NCBI RefSeq assembly: GCF_023952475.1 | Contig: NZ_JALHRX010000004.1 | Location: 124,001 to 188,000 of the forward strand | Source: Cupriavidus sp. WGlv3 | GTDB taxonomy: Bacteria; Pseudomonadota; Gammaproteobacteria; Burkholderiales; Burkholderiaceae | Direction of reading: 5' to 3' | DNA: 64,000 nt | Shown: positions 1-9,253 of the stretch, one piece after another | How positions within the stretch are numbered: position 1 is the first letter of the stretch | Layout of the letters: every line of letters begins with the position of its first letter | Notes under the pieces: model-generated | Database searches by the model: none | What the model saw: the letters and a program-made list of their open reading frames with translations, nothing else | What the model was told of the DNA's origin: nothing | Program-made: the position numbers and the translations under genes

Positions 1-448
1 GCGCCGGCAGGCCGCTGGCAAACGGCTTGCTGATGGTGTCGCGGATGTCGTCGGCCAGCTTGCGCTTGCCGTCGACGGTGGCCAGCTCGGCCGGCTGCCG
101 CGCGGACAGCAACAGCAGGATGCGGCTGCGCGCCTCGGGCAGGTACTGGGCCAGGCGTGCCTGGGTGGCGGCGTCAGCCACCTTCAGCGACAGCCCGGTA
201 TGCAGGAAGCGGTCGCCGTCCTCGCTGCGCAGGTTGACGGTGAACGCGTCCAGCGGCACGAAGATCGGCGGCGGGACAACCGGAGCGGCGGGCACTGCGG
301 GCGCCGCCGGCTGGCGGTTGCTCAGCACGCTGCCCAGCACGAAGCCTCCGGCACCCAGTGCCACAACCAGCACGCCGGCGCCGATCAGCAGCAGCCGGCC
401 GCGCTTGCCTGTGTTGCCAGTCCGGGGAGGGGAAGCCGTGTTCGCCAT
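1..448 (-). CDS. fliL: Flagellar basal body-associated protein FliL (C-terminus beyond window)
   Basis: FliL is a single-pass inner-membrane protein at the flagellar motor that supports torque generation and stator function. The visible 149 residues show a short charged cytoplasmic N-terminus, one hydrophobic segment near residues 18-39 (LLLIGAGVLVVALGAGG), a Pro/Ala-rich linker and the start of the periplasmic FliL domain (PLDAFTVNLRSEDGDRFLHT, then the KRKLADDIRDTISK region). The start is the ATG at 448-446, with no strong ribosome site. The gene runs off the left edge, so the last residues are missing. It is probably the edge of a flagellar operon extending leftward. Confidence 0.9.
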   Translation of the reverse strand, partial: MANTASPPRTGNTGKRGRLLLIGAGVLVVALGAGGFVLGSVLSNRQPAAPAVPAAPVVPPPIFVPLDAFTVNLRSEDGDRFLHTGLSLKVADAATQARLAQYLPEARSRILLLLSARQPAELATVDGKRKLADDIRDTISKPFASGLPA

Positions 449-926
449 GAGAAGCCTGTATCGGAATGCCTGCCATTCTTCCGGAATCGCAGGCCAGCAA
501 AGGGCCGAAAAAAAGGGGGAAACCCTTTCAGCTTGGCCATTTGAGCGGAAAGGGAGCAGGCACGGCTACGCGAGCGGGCGCCGTTGTGCTGCGCGCCTGC
601 AGGCTGGTTAACGCAGCTTGACCGCGGAACTTGAGGGCGCCGGGGCAGGGGACGGCCGATCACGCGCGTCGTCACGGGGGTCGGGCAGGAGTTGTGGCCC
701 GGCCTGCCGCGGCTGGCCGGTGCGCCGTTTTCCGCATTCCCTACTACGCTACTCGGGTAGCAGTCCATGCAGAATCGCAACTCACCCACTTGCCAAGTCA
801 TTGTTAGACATGGATTTTTTGATGAATACTCTTATATAAGATATAAGACATTTGACCGAGGAGCCGCTTCGGACTACAATCGCGACGTACCGAGTCTTTC
901 TAAACCTAATTACTCAGCAGGTTCCC
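449..926. other. Intergenic region between fliL and acnB
   Basis: These 478 bases hold no convincing gene; open frames here are short and of biased composition. The left half is GC-rich, while 770-900 is clearly AT-richer and carries the likely acnB promoter and a palindromic element. The fliL promoter should lie near 450-550, but no clear boxes were identified. Confidence 0.6.
819..847 (+). promoter_or_regulatory. Candidate acnB promoter with palindromic operator in the spacer
   Basis: A sigma70-like pair is visible: TTGATG at 819-824 and TATAAG at 842-847 with a 17-base spacer. A perfect 12-base palindrome, TCTTATATAAGA, occupies 830-841 inside that spacer, followed by a further half copy (TATAAGA). 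Such a position fits a repressor operator for a TCA-cycle regulator, possibly of the GntR type. The regulator assignment is inference only. Confidence 0.5.
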
Positions 927-3518
927 ATGCTTGAAAACTATCGCGCACATGTGGCCGAGCGCGCCGCGCTTGGCATCCCCCCTCTGCCCCTGACCGCCAA
1001 GCAGACGGCCGAGCTGATCGAACTGCTGAAGAACCCGCCCGCCGGCGAGGAACAGAACCTGGTGGAGCTGATCTCCAACCGCGTGCCGGCCGGCGTCGAT
1101 GACGCCGCCAAGGTCAAGGCCTCGTACCTGGCCGCCGTGGCGCTGGGCAAAGAGAAGTGCGCGCTGATCTCGCGTGCCAAGGCCACCGAGCTGCTGGGCA
1201 CCATGCTGGGCGGCTACAACATCTCGCCGCTGATCGAGCTGCTGGACGACGCCGAAGTCGGCACCGTCGCCGCCGACGCGCTGAAGAAAACCCTGCTGAT
1301 GTTCGACGCCTTCCACGACGTGAAGGAGAAGGCCGACAAGGGCAATGCCAATGCCAAGGCCGTGCTGCAGAGCTGGGCCGACGCCGAATGGTTCACCAGC
1401 CGTCCGGAAGTGCCGCAAAGCCTGACCATCACCGTGTTCAAGGTGCCGGGCGAAACCAACACCGACGACCTGTCGCCGGCCCCGGACGCCACCACCCGCC
1501 CGGACATCCCGATGCACGCGCTGGCGATGCTGAAGAACAAGCGCGAAGGCGCGGCGTTCCAGCCGGAAGAAGACGGCAAGCGCGGCCCGGTCAAGTTCAT
1601 CGAATCGCTGAAGGAAAAGGGCCACCTGGTCGCCTACGTCGGCGACGTGGTCGGTACTGGCTCCAGCCGCAAGTCCGCCACCAACTCGGTGCTGTGGTTC
1701 ACCGGTGAAGACATCCCCTTCATCCCTAACAAGCGCTTCGGCGGCGTGTGCCTGGGCAACAAGATCGCCCCGATCTTCTACAACACCATGGAAGACGCCG
1801 GCGCGCTGCCGATCGAGCTGGACGTGTCGCAGATGGAAATGGGCGACGTGGTCGAGCTGCGCCCGTACGAGGGCAAGGCCCTGAAGAACGGTGCAGTGAT
1901 CGCCGAGTTCAAGGTCAAGTCCGACGTGCTGTTCGACGAAGTCCGCGCCGGCGGCCGCATTCCGCTGATCGTCGGCCGTGGCCTGACCGCCAAGGCGCGC
2001 GAGGCGCTGGGCCTGGCCCCGTCGACGCTGTTCCGCCTGCCGCAGAACCCGGCCGACACCGGCCGCGGCTACACGCTGGCGCAGAAGATGGTTGGCCGCG
2101 CCTGCGGCCTGACGGAAGGCAAGGGCATCCGCCCGGGCACCTACTGCGAACCGAAGATGACCTCGGTGGGCTCGCAGGACACCACCGGCCCGATGACCCG
2201 CGACGAGCTGAAGGACCTGGCCTGCCTGGGCTTCTCGGCCGACCTGGTGATGCAGTCGTTCTGCCACACCGCCGCCTATCCGAAGCCGGTCGACGTCAAG
2301 ACCCACCACACCCTGCCCGAGTTCATCAGCACCCGCGGCGGCATCTCGCTGCGTCCGGGCGACGGCGTGATCCACTCGTGGCTGAACCGCATGCTGCTGC
2401 CGGATACCGTCGGCACCGGCGGCGATTCGCACACCCGCTTCCCGATCGGCATCAGCTTCCCGGCCGGCTCCGGCCTGGTGGCCTTTGCCGCCGCCACCGG
2501 CGTGATGCCGCTGGACATGCCGGAATCGGTGCTGGTGCGCTTCAAGGGCCAGATGCAGCCGGGCGTGACCCTGCGCGACCTGGTCAACGCGATCCCGCTG
2601 TACGCGATCAAGCAAGGCCTGCTGACCGTGGCCAAGCAAGGCAAGAAGAACATCTTCTCGGGCCGCATCCTGGAAATCGAAGGCCTGCCCGACCTGAAGG
2701 TCGAGCAAGCGTTTGAACTGTCGGACGCTTCGGCAGAACGTTCGGCCGCCGGTTGCACGGTGCGCCTGAACAAGGACCCGATCATCGAATACATCAACAG
2801 CAACATCACGCTGCTGAAGTGGATGATCGCCCAGGGCTATCAAGACCCGCGCAGCCTGCAGCGCCGTATCCAGGCGATGCAGGGCTGGCTGGCCGATCCG
2901 AAGCTGCTGGAGCCGGACGCCGACGCCGAGTACGCCGCCGTGATCGAGATCGACCTGGCCGACGTGCATGAGCCGATCGTGGCCTGCCCGAACGACCCGG
3001 ACGACGTCAAGACCCTGTCGGACGTGGCCGGCGCCAAGATCGACGAAGTCTTCATCGGTTCGTGCATGACCAACATCGGCCACTTCCGCGCGGCGTCGAA
3101 GCTGCTGGAAGGCAAGCGCGACATCCCGGTCAAGCTGTGGGTGGCCCCGCCGACCAAGATGGACCAGAAGCAGCTGACCGAGGAAGGCCACTACGGCGTG
3201 TTCGGCACCGCCGGTGCCCGCACCGAAATGCCGGGCTGCTCGCTGTGCATGGGCAACCAGGCACAGGTGCGCGAAGGCGCGACCGTGATGTCGACCTCGA
3301 CCCGCAACTTCCCGAACCGCCTGGGCAAGAACACCAACGTGTACCTGGGTTCCGCCGAACTGGCGGCAATCTGCTCGCGTCTGGGCCGCATCCCGACCAA
3401 GGACGAGTACATGGCCGATATTGGCGTCATCAACCAGAATGGCGACAAGATCTACAAGTACATGAACTTCGACCAGATCGAGGACTTCAAGGAAGTGGCT
3501 GACGGCGTGACGGTGTAA
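927..3518 (+). CDS. acnB: Bifunctional aconitate hydratase 2 / 2-methylisocitrate dehydratase
   Basis: AcnB converts citrate to isocitrate via cis-aconitate in the TCA cycle and can act in the methylcitrate cycle; it is cytosolic and needs a [4Fe-4S] cluster. The 863-residue length matches the family (865 in E. coli). The N-terminal helical HEAT-like domain starts [20 protein letters not shown]. The three cluster cysteines are visible at about residues 713 (IGSCMTN), 771 and 774 (GCSLCMGN). An upstream in-frame ATG at 852 would add 25 residues unlike the family and lies almost on the promoter, so the ATG at 927 is preferred. A terminator follows, so the gene is probably monocistronic. Confidence 0.97.
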   Translation: MLENYRAHVAERAALGIPPLPLTAKQTAELIELLKNPPAGEEQNLVELISNRVPAGVDDAAKVKASYLAAVALGKEKCALISRAKATELLGTMLGGYNISPLIELLDDAEVGTVAADALKKTLLMFDAFHDVKEKADKGNANAKAVLQSWADAEWFTSRPEVPQSLTITVFKVPGETNTDDLSPAPDATTRPDIPMHALAMLKNKREGAAFQPEEDGKRGPVKFIESLKEKGHLVAYVGDVVGTGSSRKSATNSVLWFTGEDIPFIPNKRFGGVCLGNKIAPIFYNTMEDAGALPIELDVSQMEMGDVVELRPYEGKALKNGAVIAEFKVKSDVLFDEVRAGGRIPLIVGRGLTAKAREALGLAPSTLFRLPQNPADTGRGYTLAQKMVGRACGLTEGKGIRPGTYCEPKMTSVGSQDTTGPMTRDELKDLACLGFSADLVMQSFCHTAAYPKPVDVKTHHTLPEFISTRGGISLRPGDGVIHSWLNRMLLPDTVGTGGDSHTRFPIGISFPAGSGLVAFAAATGVMPLDMPESVLVRFKGQMQPGVTLRDLVNAIPLYAIKQGLLTVAKQGKKNIFSGRILEIEGLPDLKVEQAFELSDASAERSAAGCTVRLNKDPIIEYINSNITLLKWMIAQGYQDPRSLQRRIQAMQGWLADPKLLEPDADAEYAAVIEIDLADVHEPIVACPNDPDDVKTLSDVAGAKIDEVFIGSCMTNIGHFRAASKLLEGKRDIPVKLWVAPPTKMDQKQLTEEGHYGVFGTAGARTEMPGCSLCMGNQAQVREGATVMSTSTRNFPNRLGKNTNVYLGSAELAAICSRLGRIPTKDEYMADIGVINQNGDKIYKYMNFDQIEDFKEVADGVTV

Positions 3519-3543
3519 GTTGCCGTAGCCGATTGGCATGAGG

Positions 3544-3571
3544 AAGGGGCCCTGCGGGGCCCCTTTTGTTT
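3544..3571 (+). terminator. Rho-independent terminator of acnB
   Basis: The arms AAGGGGCCC (3544-3552) and GGGCCCCTT (3557-3565) form a perfect 9-base-pair stem with a TGCG loop, followed by a T-rich stretch. It lies 26 bases after the acnB stop codon. Confidence 0.9.
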
Positions 3572-3687
3572 TGCAAGGCCCTGCAGGTCGGGGCGCTCTG
3601 CAAGCGCGCCGACACCGGTTTATGATCGGGCTCTTTCGTTGTCCGGCAGCTTCCCATGGCGTGGAAGCGCCCGAACCAGGAGCCTGT

Positions 3688-4392
3688 GTGCCCGATCTGT
3701 CCGCTTTCCCCATCACCCGCAAATGGCCGGCGCAGCATCCCGACCGCATCCAGCTCTATTCGCTGCCCACGCCCAACGGCGTCAAGGTGTCGATCATGCT
3801 GGAAGAGGTCGGCCTGCCGTACGAGCCGCACCTGGTGCGCTTCGATACCGACGACCAGTTGTCGCCGGAATTCCTGTCGCTGAACCCGAACAACAAGATC
3901 CCGGCGATCCTCGACCCCCACGGCCCGGGCGGCAAGCCGCTGGCGCTGTTCGAATCGGGCGCGATCCTGCTGTACCTCGCCGACAAGTCGGGCAAGCTGA
4001 TCCCTGCCGATCCGGCGCGCCGCTACGAGACCATCCAGTGGGTGATGTTCCAGATGGGCGGCATCGGTCCGATGTTCGGCCAGCTCGGCTTCTTCCACAA
4101 GTTCGCCGGCAAGGACTACGAGGACAAGCGCCCGCGCGACCGCTACGTGGCGGAGAGCCGGCGCCTGCTCAAGGTGCTCGAGCAGCGCCTGGAAGGCCGC
4201 GCCTGGATCATGGGCGACGAGTACACCATTGCCGACATCGCGACCTTGCCGTGGGTGCGCAACCTGGTTGGCTTCTACGAGGCGGGCGACCTGGTCGGCT
4301 TCAAGGACTTCGTCAATGTGCGGCGCGTGCTGGATGCGTTCGTGCAACGTCCGGCGGTGGTGAAGGGATTGGATACGCCGCATCGAGGCTGA
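3688..4392 (+). CDS. Glutathione S-transferase, YfcG/Nu-class-like
   Basis: A probable cytosolic glutathione-dependent transferase or disulfide-bond reductase. The N-terminal thioredoxin-fold domain (about residues 16-105) carries LPTPNGVKVSIMLEEVGLPY, matching the TPNG active-site loop of the YfcG/YghU group, then NPNNKIPAILD with the cis-Pro and FESGAILLYLA for glutathione binding. The all-helical C-terminal domain contains YTIADIATLPWV. I chose the GTG at 3688 (234 residues) because AGGAG lies upstream at 3679-3683; an ATG far upstream would add about 50 unrelated residues. The physiological substrate cannot be told. It stands alone. Confidence 0.88.
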   Translation: MPDLSAFPITRKWPAQHPDRIQLYSLPTPNGVKVSIMLEEVGLPYEPHLVRFDTDDQLSPEFLSLNPNNKIPAILDPHGPGGKPLALFESGAILLYLADKSGKLIPADPARRYETIQWVMFQMGGIGPMFGQLGFFHKFAGKDYEDKRPRDRYVAESRRLLKVLEQRLEGRAWIMGDEYTIADIATLPWVRNLVGFYEAGDLVGFKDFVNVRRVLDAFVQRPAVVKGLDTPHRG

Positions 4393-4533
4393 GCGCGCCG
4401 CGGCAGGGCCGCGCGCGGGGTCGGGCATCGTCCTACACGGTGCCTTCCGCGGCGCCTACAGAGCGCGGGTCGCTCTACGTCCTATAGTCCAGGCACAGGC
4501 GCGCGGCCCTGCGTGGCCTGAGGAGCCCGGACC

Positions 4534-5886
4534 ATGCCGATGCCCACCCCCTTGCGCCCGCCGTTACGCTTGCTGCGCGCCGCCATGCTGGCGGGCGCGG
4601 TGCCCGTGATCGCCACGCTCGCCGCCTGCGGCGAATCCGCCAAGCTGCCGTCCGAAGCCGGTTTCGGACCCACGCCGCAGCTGCCGCCGCCCCACGAAAC
4701 CGCCATTCCCACCGTCAAGATCGCGCCGGCCATCGGCTGGGCCGCGGGCCAGCGCCCGGTGACGGCCGAAGGCATGGCGGTGACGGCCTTCGCCGACAAG
4801 CTGGACCATCCGCGCTGGGTCTATGTGCTGCCCAACGGCGACGTGCTGGTGGCCGAGAGCAATGCCCCGCCCAAGCCCGACGACGGCAAGGGCCTCAAGG
4901 GCTGGATCATGAAGAAGGTGATGAAGCGCGCCGGCGCCGGCACGCCCAGCGCCAACCGCATTACGCTGCTGCGCGACAGCAACGGCGACGGCGTCGCCGA
5001 CCAGCGCTCGGTGTTCCTGAAGGACGTGAATTCGCCCTTCGGCATGGCGCTGGTGGGCAATGACTTCTACGTGGCCGCCACCGACGCGCTGCTGCGCTTC
5101 CCCTACCAGCCCGGCCAGACCGAAATCAGCGCCGCGCCGCAGAAGGTGGTCGACCTGCCCGGCGGCCCGCTCAACCATCACTGGACCAAGAGCCTGATCG
5201 CCAGCCGCGATGGCAGCAAGCTGTACGTGACCGTGGGCTCGAACAGCAACGTGGGCGAGAACGGCATGGACAAGGAAGTCGGCCGCGCCGCGATCTGGGA
5301 GGTCGACCGCAGGACCGGCACGCACCGGATCTTTGCCAGCGGCCTGCGCAACCCCAACGGCATGGCGTGGGAGCCGGTCACCGGCATGCTGTGGACCGCC
5401 GTCAACGAGCGCGACGAGATCGGCAGCGACCTGGTGCCGGACTACATCACCTCGGTGCGCGACGGCGGCTTCTACGGCTGGCCCTACAGCTATTACGGCC
5501 AGCACGTGGACCAGCGCGTGAAGCCGCCGGCACCGGACCTGGTGGCCAAGGCGATCGTGCCCGACTATGCCGTGGGCGCGCACACCGCCGCGCTGGGCCT
5601 GGCCGCGGCCGCCGGCAACAGCCTGCCGGCGCGCTTCAGCGACGGCATGTTCGTCGGCTTGCATGGTTCGTGGAACCGGCGCCCGCTGGCGGGCTACAAG
5701 GTGATCTTCGTGCCGTTCAGCCAGGGCCGGCCGCAGGGCGCGCCGTTCGACGTGCTGACCGGGTTTGTCGACGACGACGGCAAGGCGCGCGGTCGGCCGG
5801 TGGGCGTGGCGATCGACCAGCGCGGCGGCCTGCTGGTGGCCGACGATGTCGGCAATACGGTCTGGCGGGTCAGCGGCGCCAGATAG
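4534..5886 (+). CDS. PQQ-type sorbosone/sugar dehydrogenase family lipoprotein
   Basis: A member of the L-sorbosone dehydrogenase/soluble glucose dehydrogenase beta-propeller family, which generally oxidises sugars or aldoses with PQQ in the periplasm. The 450 residues start with a lipoprotein signal ending in LAAC (Cys32), followed by a Pro-rich linker and then propeller blades with typical elements: [72 protein letters not shown] and [17 protein letters not shown] ribosome site precedes the ATG. Substrate and PQQ use are inferred from family only. Confidence 0.85.
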   Translation: MPMPTPLRPPLRLLRAAMLAGAVPVIATLAACGESAKLPSEAGFGPTPQLPPPHETAIPTVKIAPAIGWAAGQRPVTAEGMAVTAFADKLDHPRWVYVLPNGDVLVAESNAPPKPDDGKGLKGWIMKKVMKRAGAGTPSANRITLLRDSNGDGVADQRSVFLKDVNSPFGMALVGNDFYVAATDALLRFPYQPGQTEISAAPQKVVDLPGGPLNHHWTKSLIASRDGSKLYVTVGSNSNVGENGMDKEVGRAAIWEVDRRTGTHRIFASGLRNPNGMAWEPVTGMLWTAVNERDEIGSDLVPDYITSVRDGGFYGWPYSYYGQHVDQRVKPPAPDLVAKAIVPDYAVGAHTAALGLAAAAGNSLPARFSDGMFVGLHGSWNRRPLAGYKVIFVPFSQGRPQGAPFDVLTGFVDDDGKARGRPVGVAIDQRGGLLVADDVGNTVWRVSGAR

Positions 5887-5967
5887 TCGGGCCACGGCGC
5901 GGCACGCCGGCGCGGCTAGAATGGCGCGATCCCGCGCTGCCTGCCGGCGCCGACTTCGCTGCCGCCC

Positions 5968-6816
5968 ATGTCGCTCACCGTCTTCGCCGTCGTCCTGCTT
6001 GCCGCCTTCCTGCATGCCGCGTGGAATGCCGTGGTCAAGGGCGGCGGCGACAAGCTGCTGTCCACCGTGATGGTGGCGGTGACGGCTGGCCTGATGGCCG
6101 CGCTGGCGCTGCCGGCGCTGCCGCAGCCGGCGCCCGCGAGCTGGCCCTTTATCGCCGCATCGGTGGGCGTGCACGTGGTGTACTTCGCGCTGGTGGCGCG
6201 GATTTACCGCAGCGCCGACATGAGCCTGACCTACCCGCTGATGCGCGGCTGCGCGCCGTTGCTGGTGGCGCTGGCCAGCGTGGGCTGGCTGGGCGAGCAT
6301 CTCTCGGCGCTGGCATGGGGCGGCATCGCCGTGATCAGCCTCGGCATCCTGGCCATGGCCGGCGGCGCACGCGGCCACCGTGGCCTCCAGGGCAGCGGCG
6401 AGGGCGTGTGGCTGGCACTGCTGAACGCGCTGGTGATCGCCACCTATACGCTGATCGACGGCACCGGCGTGCGCCGCTCCGGCGCGCCGGTAGCCTATGC
6501 CTTCTGGATCTTCGTGCTGACCGCGGTGCCGCTGGCGGCGTGGGCACTGGCGACGCGCGGCCCGCAACTGGCCGGCTATGTGCGGCGCAACCTGGTGTTC
6601 GCGCTGGTGGGCGGGGGCGGCACGCTGGCGTCCTACGGGCTGTCGCTGTGGGCAATGACGCGCGCGCCGGTGGCGCCGGTGGCCGCCTTGCGCGAATCTT
6701 CGATCCTGTTCGGCGCGCTGATCTCCGCGCTGCTGCTCAAAGAGCGCGTCGGCGCCGTGCGCCTGGGCGCGGCCTGCCTGATCGCCGCCGGCGTGGCCAC
6801 GCTGCGCTTCGCCTGA
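5968..6816 (+). CDS. EamA/DMT-family transporter
   Basis: An inner-membrane protein of 282 residues with about ten hydrophobic segments arranged as two EamA repeats, typical of drug/metabolite-type exporters. The first starts AAFLHAAWNAVVKGG; the second includes a LLNALVIATYTLIDGTGVR segment and ends with SALLLKERVGAVRLGAACLIAAG, the usual last two helices. No ribosome site is obvious before the ATG at 5968. It lies 81 bases after the dehydrogenase-like gene and could be cotranscribed with it. The substrate is unknown. Confidence 0.85.
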   Translation: MSLTVFAVVLLAAFLHAAWNAVVKGGGDKLLSTVMVAVTAGLMAALALPALPQPAPASWPFIAASVGVHVVYFALVARIYRSADMSLTYPLMRGCAPLLVALASVGWLGEHLSALAWGGIAVISLGILAMAGGARGHRGLQGSGEGVWLALLNALVIATYTLIDGTGVRRSGAPVAYAFWIFVLTAVPLAAWALATRGPQLAGYVRRNLVFALVGGGGTLASYGLSLWAMTRAPVAPVAALRESSILFGALISALLLKERVGAVRLGAACLIAAGVATLRFA

Positions 6817-6988
6817 ACGGGTGAAGCCCGGCGGCCGGGGTGCTCGCCCCAGCGCCTGGCCGCTGATTGTGCGCGGCGCTGTCTATACTTGGCTTGACCG
6901 GGTTCTCAGGACGCATCTGCGCTGCGTCCGCACACCAACATCACCAATACACGCCCGCCCGTCTGGACATCGTCGCCGAGGAGTAGGC

Positions 6989-7813
6989 ATGGACCACACC
7001 GCAGATTCGTTTCGCGCCTTTGAACTGGCTGGCTGGGAAGACCCGGAAGTCGTCAGCCGGTACCAGGAGCACCTGTCGCACGTGACCCGGCAATCGGTCG
7101 AGGCCCTGCTGGACGCCGCGCATGTGGCCGGCGGGCAGCGCGTGCTCGACGTCGCGTCCGGCTCCGGCTACGTCGCGGCCGGGGCGGTGCAGCGCGGGGC
7201 CGAGTCGGTCGGCATCGATTTCGCGCAGGCGCAGGTGCAGCTGGCGCGCAAGCTGCATCCCGAGGTCCGGTATGAGCAGGCTGACGCGCAGGCGCTGCCG
7301 TTCGACGATGCCAGCTTCGACGCCGTGGTCAATGGCTTTGGCCTGTGCCATATGTCCGACCCGGACGCGGCGCTGGCCGAGGCTTTCCGCGTCCTGCGCC
7401 CGGGCGGGCGCATCGCCTTCACGGTATGGGATACGCCCGAGCGCGCGGTCGGCTTCGGCGCGGTCTATGCCGCGATCCGCGCCTATGGTTCGATGGACGT
7501 CGATATCCCGGTCGGGCCGAATTTCTTCCTGTTCAGCGATCCCGGCCATTGCCGCAGCGCCTTGCAGCAGGCCGGCTTTGTCATGCCGACCTGCCGCAGC
7601 GTGCCGCAGGTCTGGCGCTTTTCCACGCCCGACCAGCTGTTCGACGCGCTGGCCCAGGGCACCGTGCGGGCCGCCGCCACGCTGCGCGCGCAGACCCCCA
7701 AGGCCCGCGATGAAATCCGCGCGGTGCTGCGCGGCACCGTTGCCGGCTATATGCGCGGCAGCGGCTTCGAGGTGCCGATGCCGGCGGTGCTCGCGGCGGC
7801 GGTCAAGCCCTGA
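6989..7813 (+). CDS. Class I SAM-dependent methyltransferase
   Basis: A 274-residue cytosolic methyltransferase of the UbiE/Methyltransf_11 type. Motif I is VLDVASGSGY at about residues 52-61, followed by an acidic strand end (SVGIDFAQAQ), ADAQALPFDDASFDAVVNGFGLCHM (motif post-I/II) and EAFRVLRPGGRIAFTVWDT (motif III). The ATG at 6989 is preceded by GAGGAG; the frame is open further upstream, but the extension lacks family resemblance and contains the likely promoter region. The acceptor substrate is not predictable. Confidence 0.85.
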   Translation: MDHTADSFRAFELAGWEDPEVVSRYQEHLSHVTRQSVEALLDAAHVAGGQRVLDVASGSGYVAAGAVQRGAESVGIDFAQAQVQLARKLHPEVRYEQADAQALPFDDASFDAVVNGFGLCHMSDPDAALAEAFRVLRPGGRIAFTVWDTPERAVGFGAVYAAIRAYGSMDVDIPVGPNFFLFSDPGHCRSALQQAGFVMPTCRSVPQVWRFSTPDQLFDALAQGTVRAAATLRAQTPKARDEIRAVLRGTVAGYMRGSGFEVPMPAVLAAAVKP

Positions 7814-8018
7814 GTCCAGGATGTTGGACGCCGGCCGACACCTGCGGGACTAGCGTCGGCCTGGTTCCACCACTCCATTCCCGGAATGTGCCGTAAACCC
7901 GGCGCTGGCCGGCATTAGCCGGCCTTGGCCCGGTGGCACGGTCATTGCGCAATGGACCGCGAGCGCGGCGCGCCGCTCGTTGTGCCACCTGCCAGCAATG
8001 GCTTCCCGGAGAATCCCG

Positions 8019-8393
8019 ATGAATACCCGATCCCCATGCCAGAACGGGCAGGCCGCGTCGCGCCCGTCCGCCATCCGACACCGTTCGCGCCAGGCCATGG
8101 CGCTGCTGCGCGTGCTGGGCCTATGCCTCAACAGCGTCGCCTGCGCGCAGTCCGAGGCGCCGCAGGCCGCCGCGGCGCCCGCCGTGCAGGCGGTGACACC
8201 GGAGCGCAAGTTTGCGCCCGGATACCTCGAGGCGGCGGCCACCGGCTATGACAATGGCCTGGCCTGGCAAGAGCCGGAAGGCATCGCACCGTTGCGGCCG
8301 CCACGCGAGGCGCGCAGCGTGCCGGCAGCGGCAATGACCGGTGCGGTGCCGGTCGCCATGCCGGCGGCAGTCCGGCCGCAGCCGGTGCGCTGA
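8019..8393 (+). CDS. Small probable exported protein of unknown function
   Basis: I do not recognise this gene. From the ATG at 8019 (ribosome-site-like CCGGAG upstream) it encodes 124 residues. A basic stretch is followed by a hydrophobic segment and a possible signal-peptidase site (MALLRVLGLCLNSVACAQ), then an Ala/Pro-rich low-complexity region with VTPERKFAPGYLEAAATGYDNGLAWQEPEG as the only distinctive part. A start at the internal ATG near 8097 would give a more standard signal peptide. It is tail-to-tail with vapC. Confidence 0.5.
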   Translation: MNTRSPCQNGQAASRPSAIRHRSRQAMALLRVLGLCLNSVACAQSEAPQAAAAPAVQAVTPERKFAPGYLEAAATGYDNGLAWQEPEGIAPLRPPREARSVPAAAMTGAVPVAMPAAVRPQPVR

Positions 8394-8469
8394 AGCTGGA
8401 CCGGGGGCCGTCAGCGATCAGGAAGTGATATGGGATATCGGTGCTGCGCGAGCGTCGCCGGTGTTCCTG

Positions 8470-8880
8470 TCAGACGCCCTGGCCCCCGGTCCAGTCTTCC
8501 ACGCGCAGGCCGGGATACGCGGCAAAGTCGCGGACGTTGCGCGTGACCACGGTCAGCCCTTCGGCTATGGCATGCGCCGCAATCAGCTTGTCCAGCGCAT
8601 CGGCCTTGCGTTCGCGCGTGGCGGCACGGACCGGACCATAAGCGCGCGCCGCCGCCGCATTCAGCGGCAGCACCGGCACGCGGCCGATCAGCGCCTGCAA
8701 GGCGCGCCGGGCTTGCTGCGGATCCCGCGACACGGTGACGCCGAATTCCAGTTCGGCCAAGCTGATGGCGGACAACACCACGTCCCCCTCGAAGCACCGG
8801 GCAAGGCGCTCGGCAACCTGGGGCGGCTGGTTCTTCATCAGGTAGATGCACATATTGGTGTCGAACATATACCTGGCCAT
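8470..8880 (-). CDS. vapC: VapC-type PIN-domain ribonuclease toxin
   Basis: The toxin of a type II toxin-antitoxin pair; PIN-domain nucleases of this group cleave tRNA or rRNA and inhibit translation until VapB binds. The 136 residues have the PIN acidic residues in their expected places: D7 (MFDTNMCIYL), E43 (ISLAELEFG), D97 (ALDKLIAAHA) and D118 in VVTRNVRDF. Its ATG overlaps the vapB stop by one base (TGATG), indicating coupled translation. It is probably autoregulated with vapB. Confidence 0.93.
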   Translation of the reverse strand: MARYMFDTNMCIYLMKNQPPQVAERLARCFEGDVVLSAISLAELEFGVTVSRDPQQARRALQALIGRVPVLPLNAAAARAYGPVRAATRERKADALDKLIAAHAIAEGLTVVTRNVRDFAAYPGLRVEDWTGGQGV

Positions 8881-9128
8881 CAGAACCCCTCCCGCTCGGA
8901 CTGGGTCTGGTCTTCGCGGCCCGGCGCCATGAAGTCGTCCGGGAAGGCGGCGAACACGTCGAGCAGCCCGGTCAGGCGCCGTCGCGCGGGTCGGATGCGC
9001 AACTCATCGCCGATCCGCTCGATTTCAAACTGCATGTCGGTGTCTGGATAGGCCAGCTCCGCCGGAATGCGCACGGCCTGGGAGTTGCCGTTGCGGAAGA
9101 TACGGGTGAAAGGCATTGAGATTTCCAT
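8880..9128 (-). CDS. vapB: VapB-type antitoxin, AbrB/SpoVT fold
   Basis: The antitoxin partner, which should bind VapC through its C-terminus and the promoter through its N-terminal AbrB swapped-hairpin domain. The protein (82 residues from the ATG at 9128) shows MPFTRIFRNGNSQAVRIPAEL, the classic AbrB-type start, followed by an acidic C-terminal tail (FAAFPDDFMAPGREDQTQSE) likely to sit in the toxin active site. An ACAGGG ribosome-like site precedes the chosen ATG; the ATG at 9116 (MPFTR) or 9134 is also possible. Confidence 0.88.
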   Translation of the reverse strand: MEISMPFTRIFRNGNSQAVRIPAELAYPDTDMQFEIERIGDELRIRPARRRLTGLLDVFAAFPDDFMAPGREDQTQSEREGF

Positions 9129-9189
9129 GTACATCCCTGTAGGTACAAAGCATAGCACCATGACAGCAGAAGTACATCCTTGTGTGTAT
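9129..9189. promoter_or_regulatory. Candidate vapBC operator: two GTACATCC repeats
   Basis: Two related 18-base elements begin at 9129 (GTACATCCCTGTAGGTAC) and 9172 (GTACATCCTTGTGTGTAT). They are direct repeats 43 bases apart, about four helical turns, and each is itself an imperfect inverted repeat (GTACAT with AGGTAC or GTGTAT). Their position immediately before vapB fits cooperative VapBC autorepression. The second copy also lies 65 bases upstream of the divergent lysR-type gene. Confidence 0.6.
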
Positions 9190-9253
9190 GGGGCGATTCT
9201 CAATCAGCTGCTCTGTCTACAATGCGCCACGTCATCCCGTATCCTTTGCCACC

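Noticed and set aside
852..926. Upstream ATG extension of acnB
   Set aside because: It begins immediately after the probable -10 box and adds residues unlike AcnB; ATG at 927 matches the family start.
906..3749. 947-codon minus-strand open frame antisense to acnB
   Set aside because: It mirrors the codon structure of acnB, is rich in His/Arg/Gln/Val as expected of an antisense frame in GC-rich DNA, and has no recognisable domain.
8341..9051. 236-codon plus-strand frame opposite vapBC
   Set aside because: It overlaps two well-supported toxin-antitoxin genes completely and has no motif.
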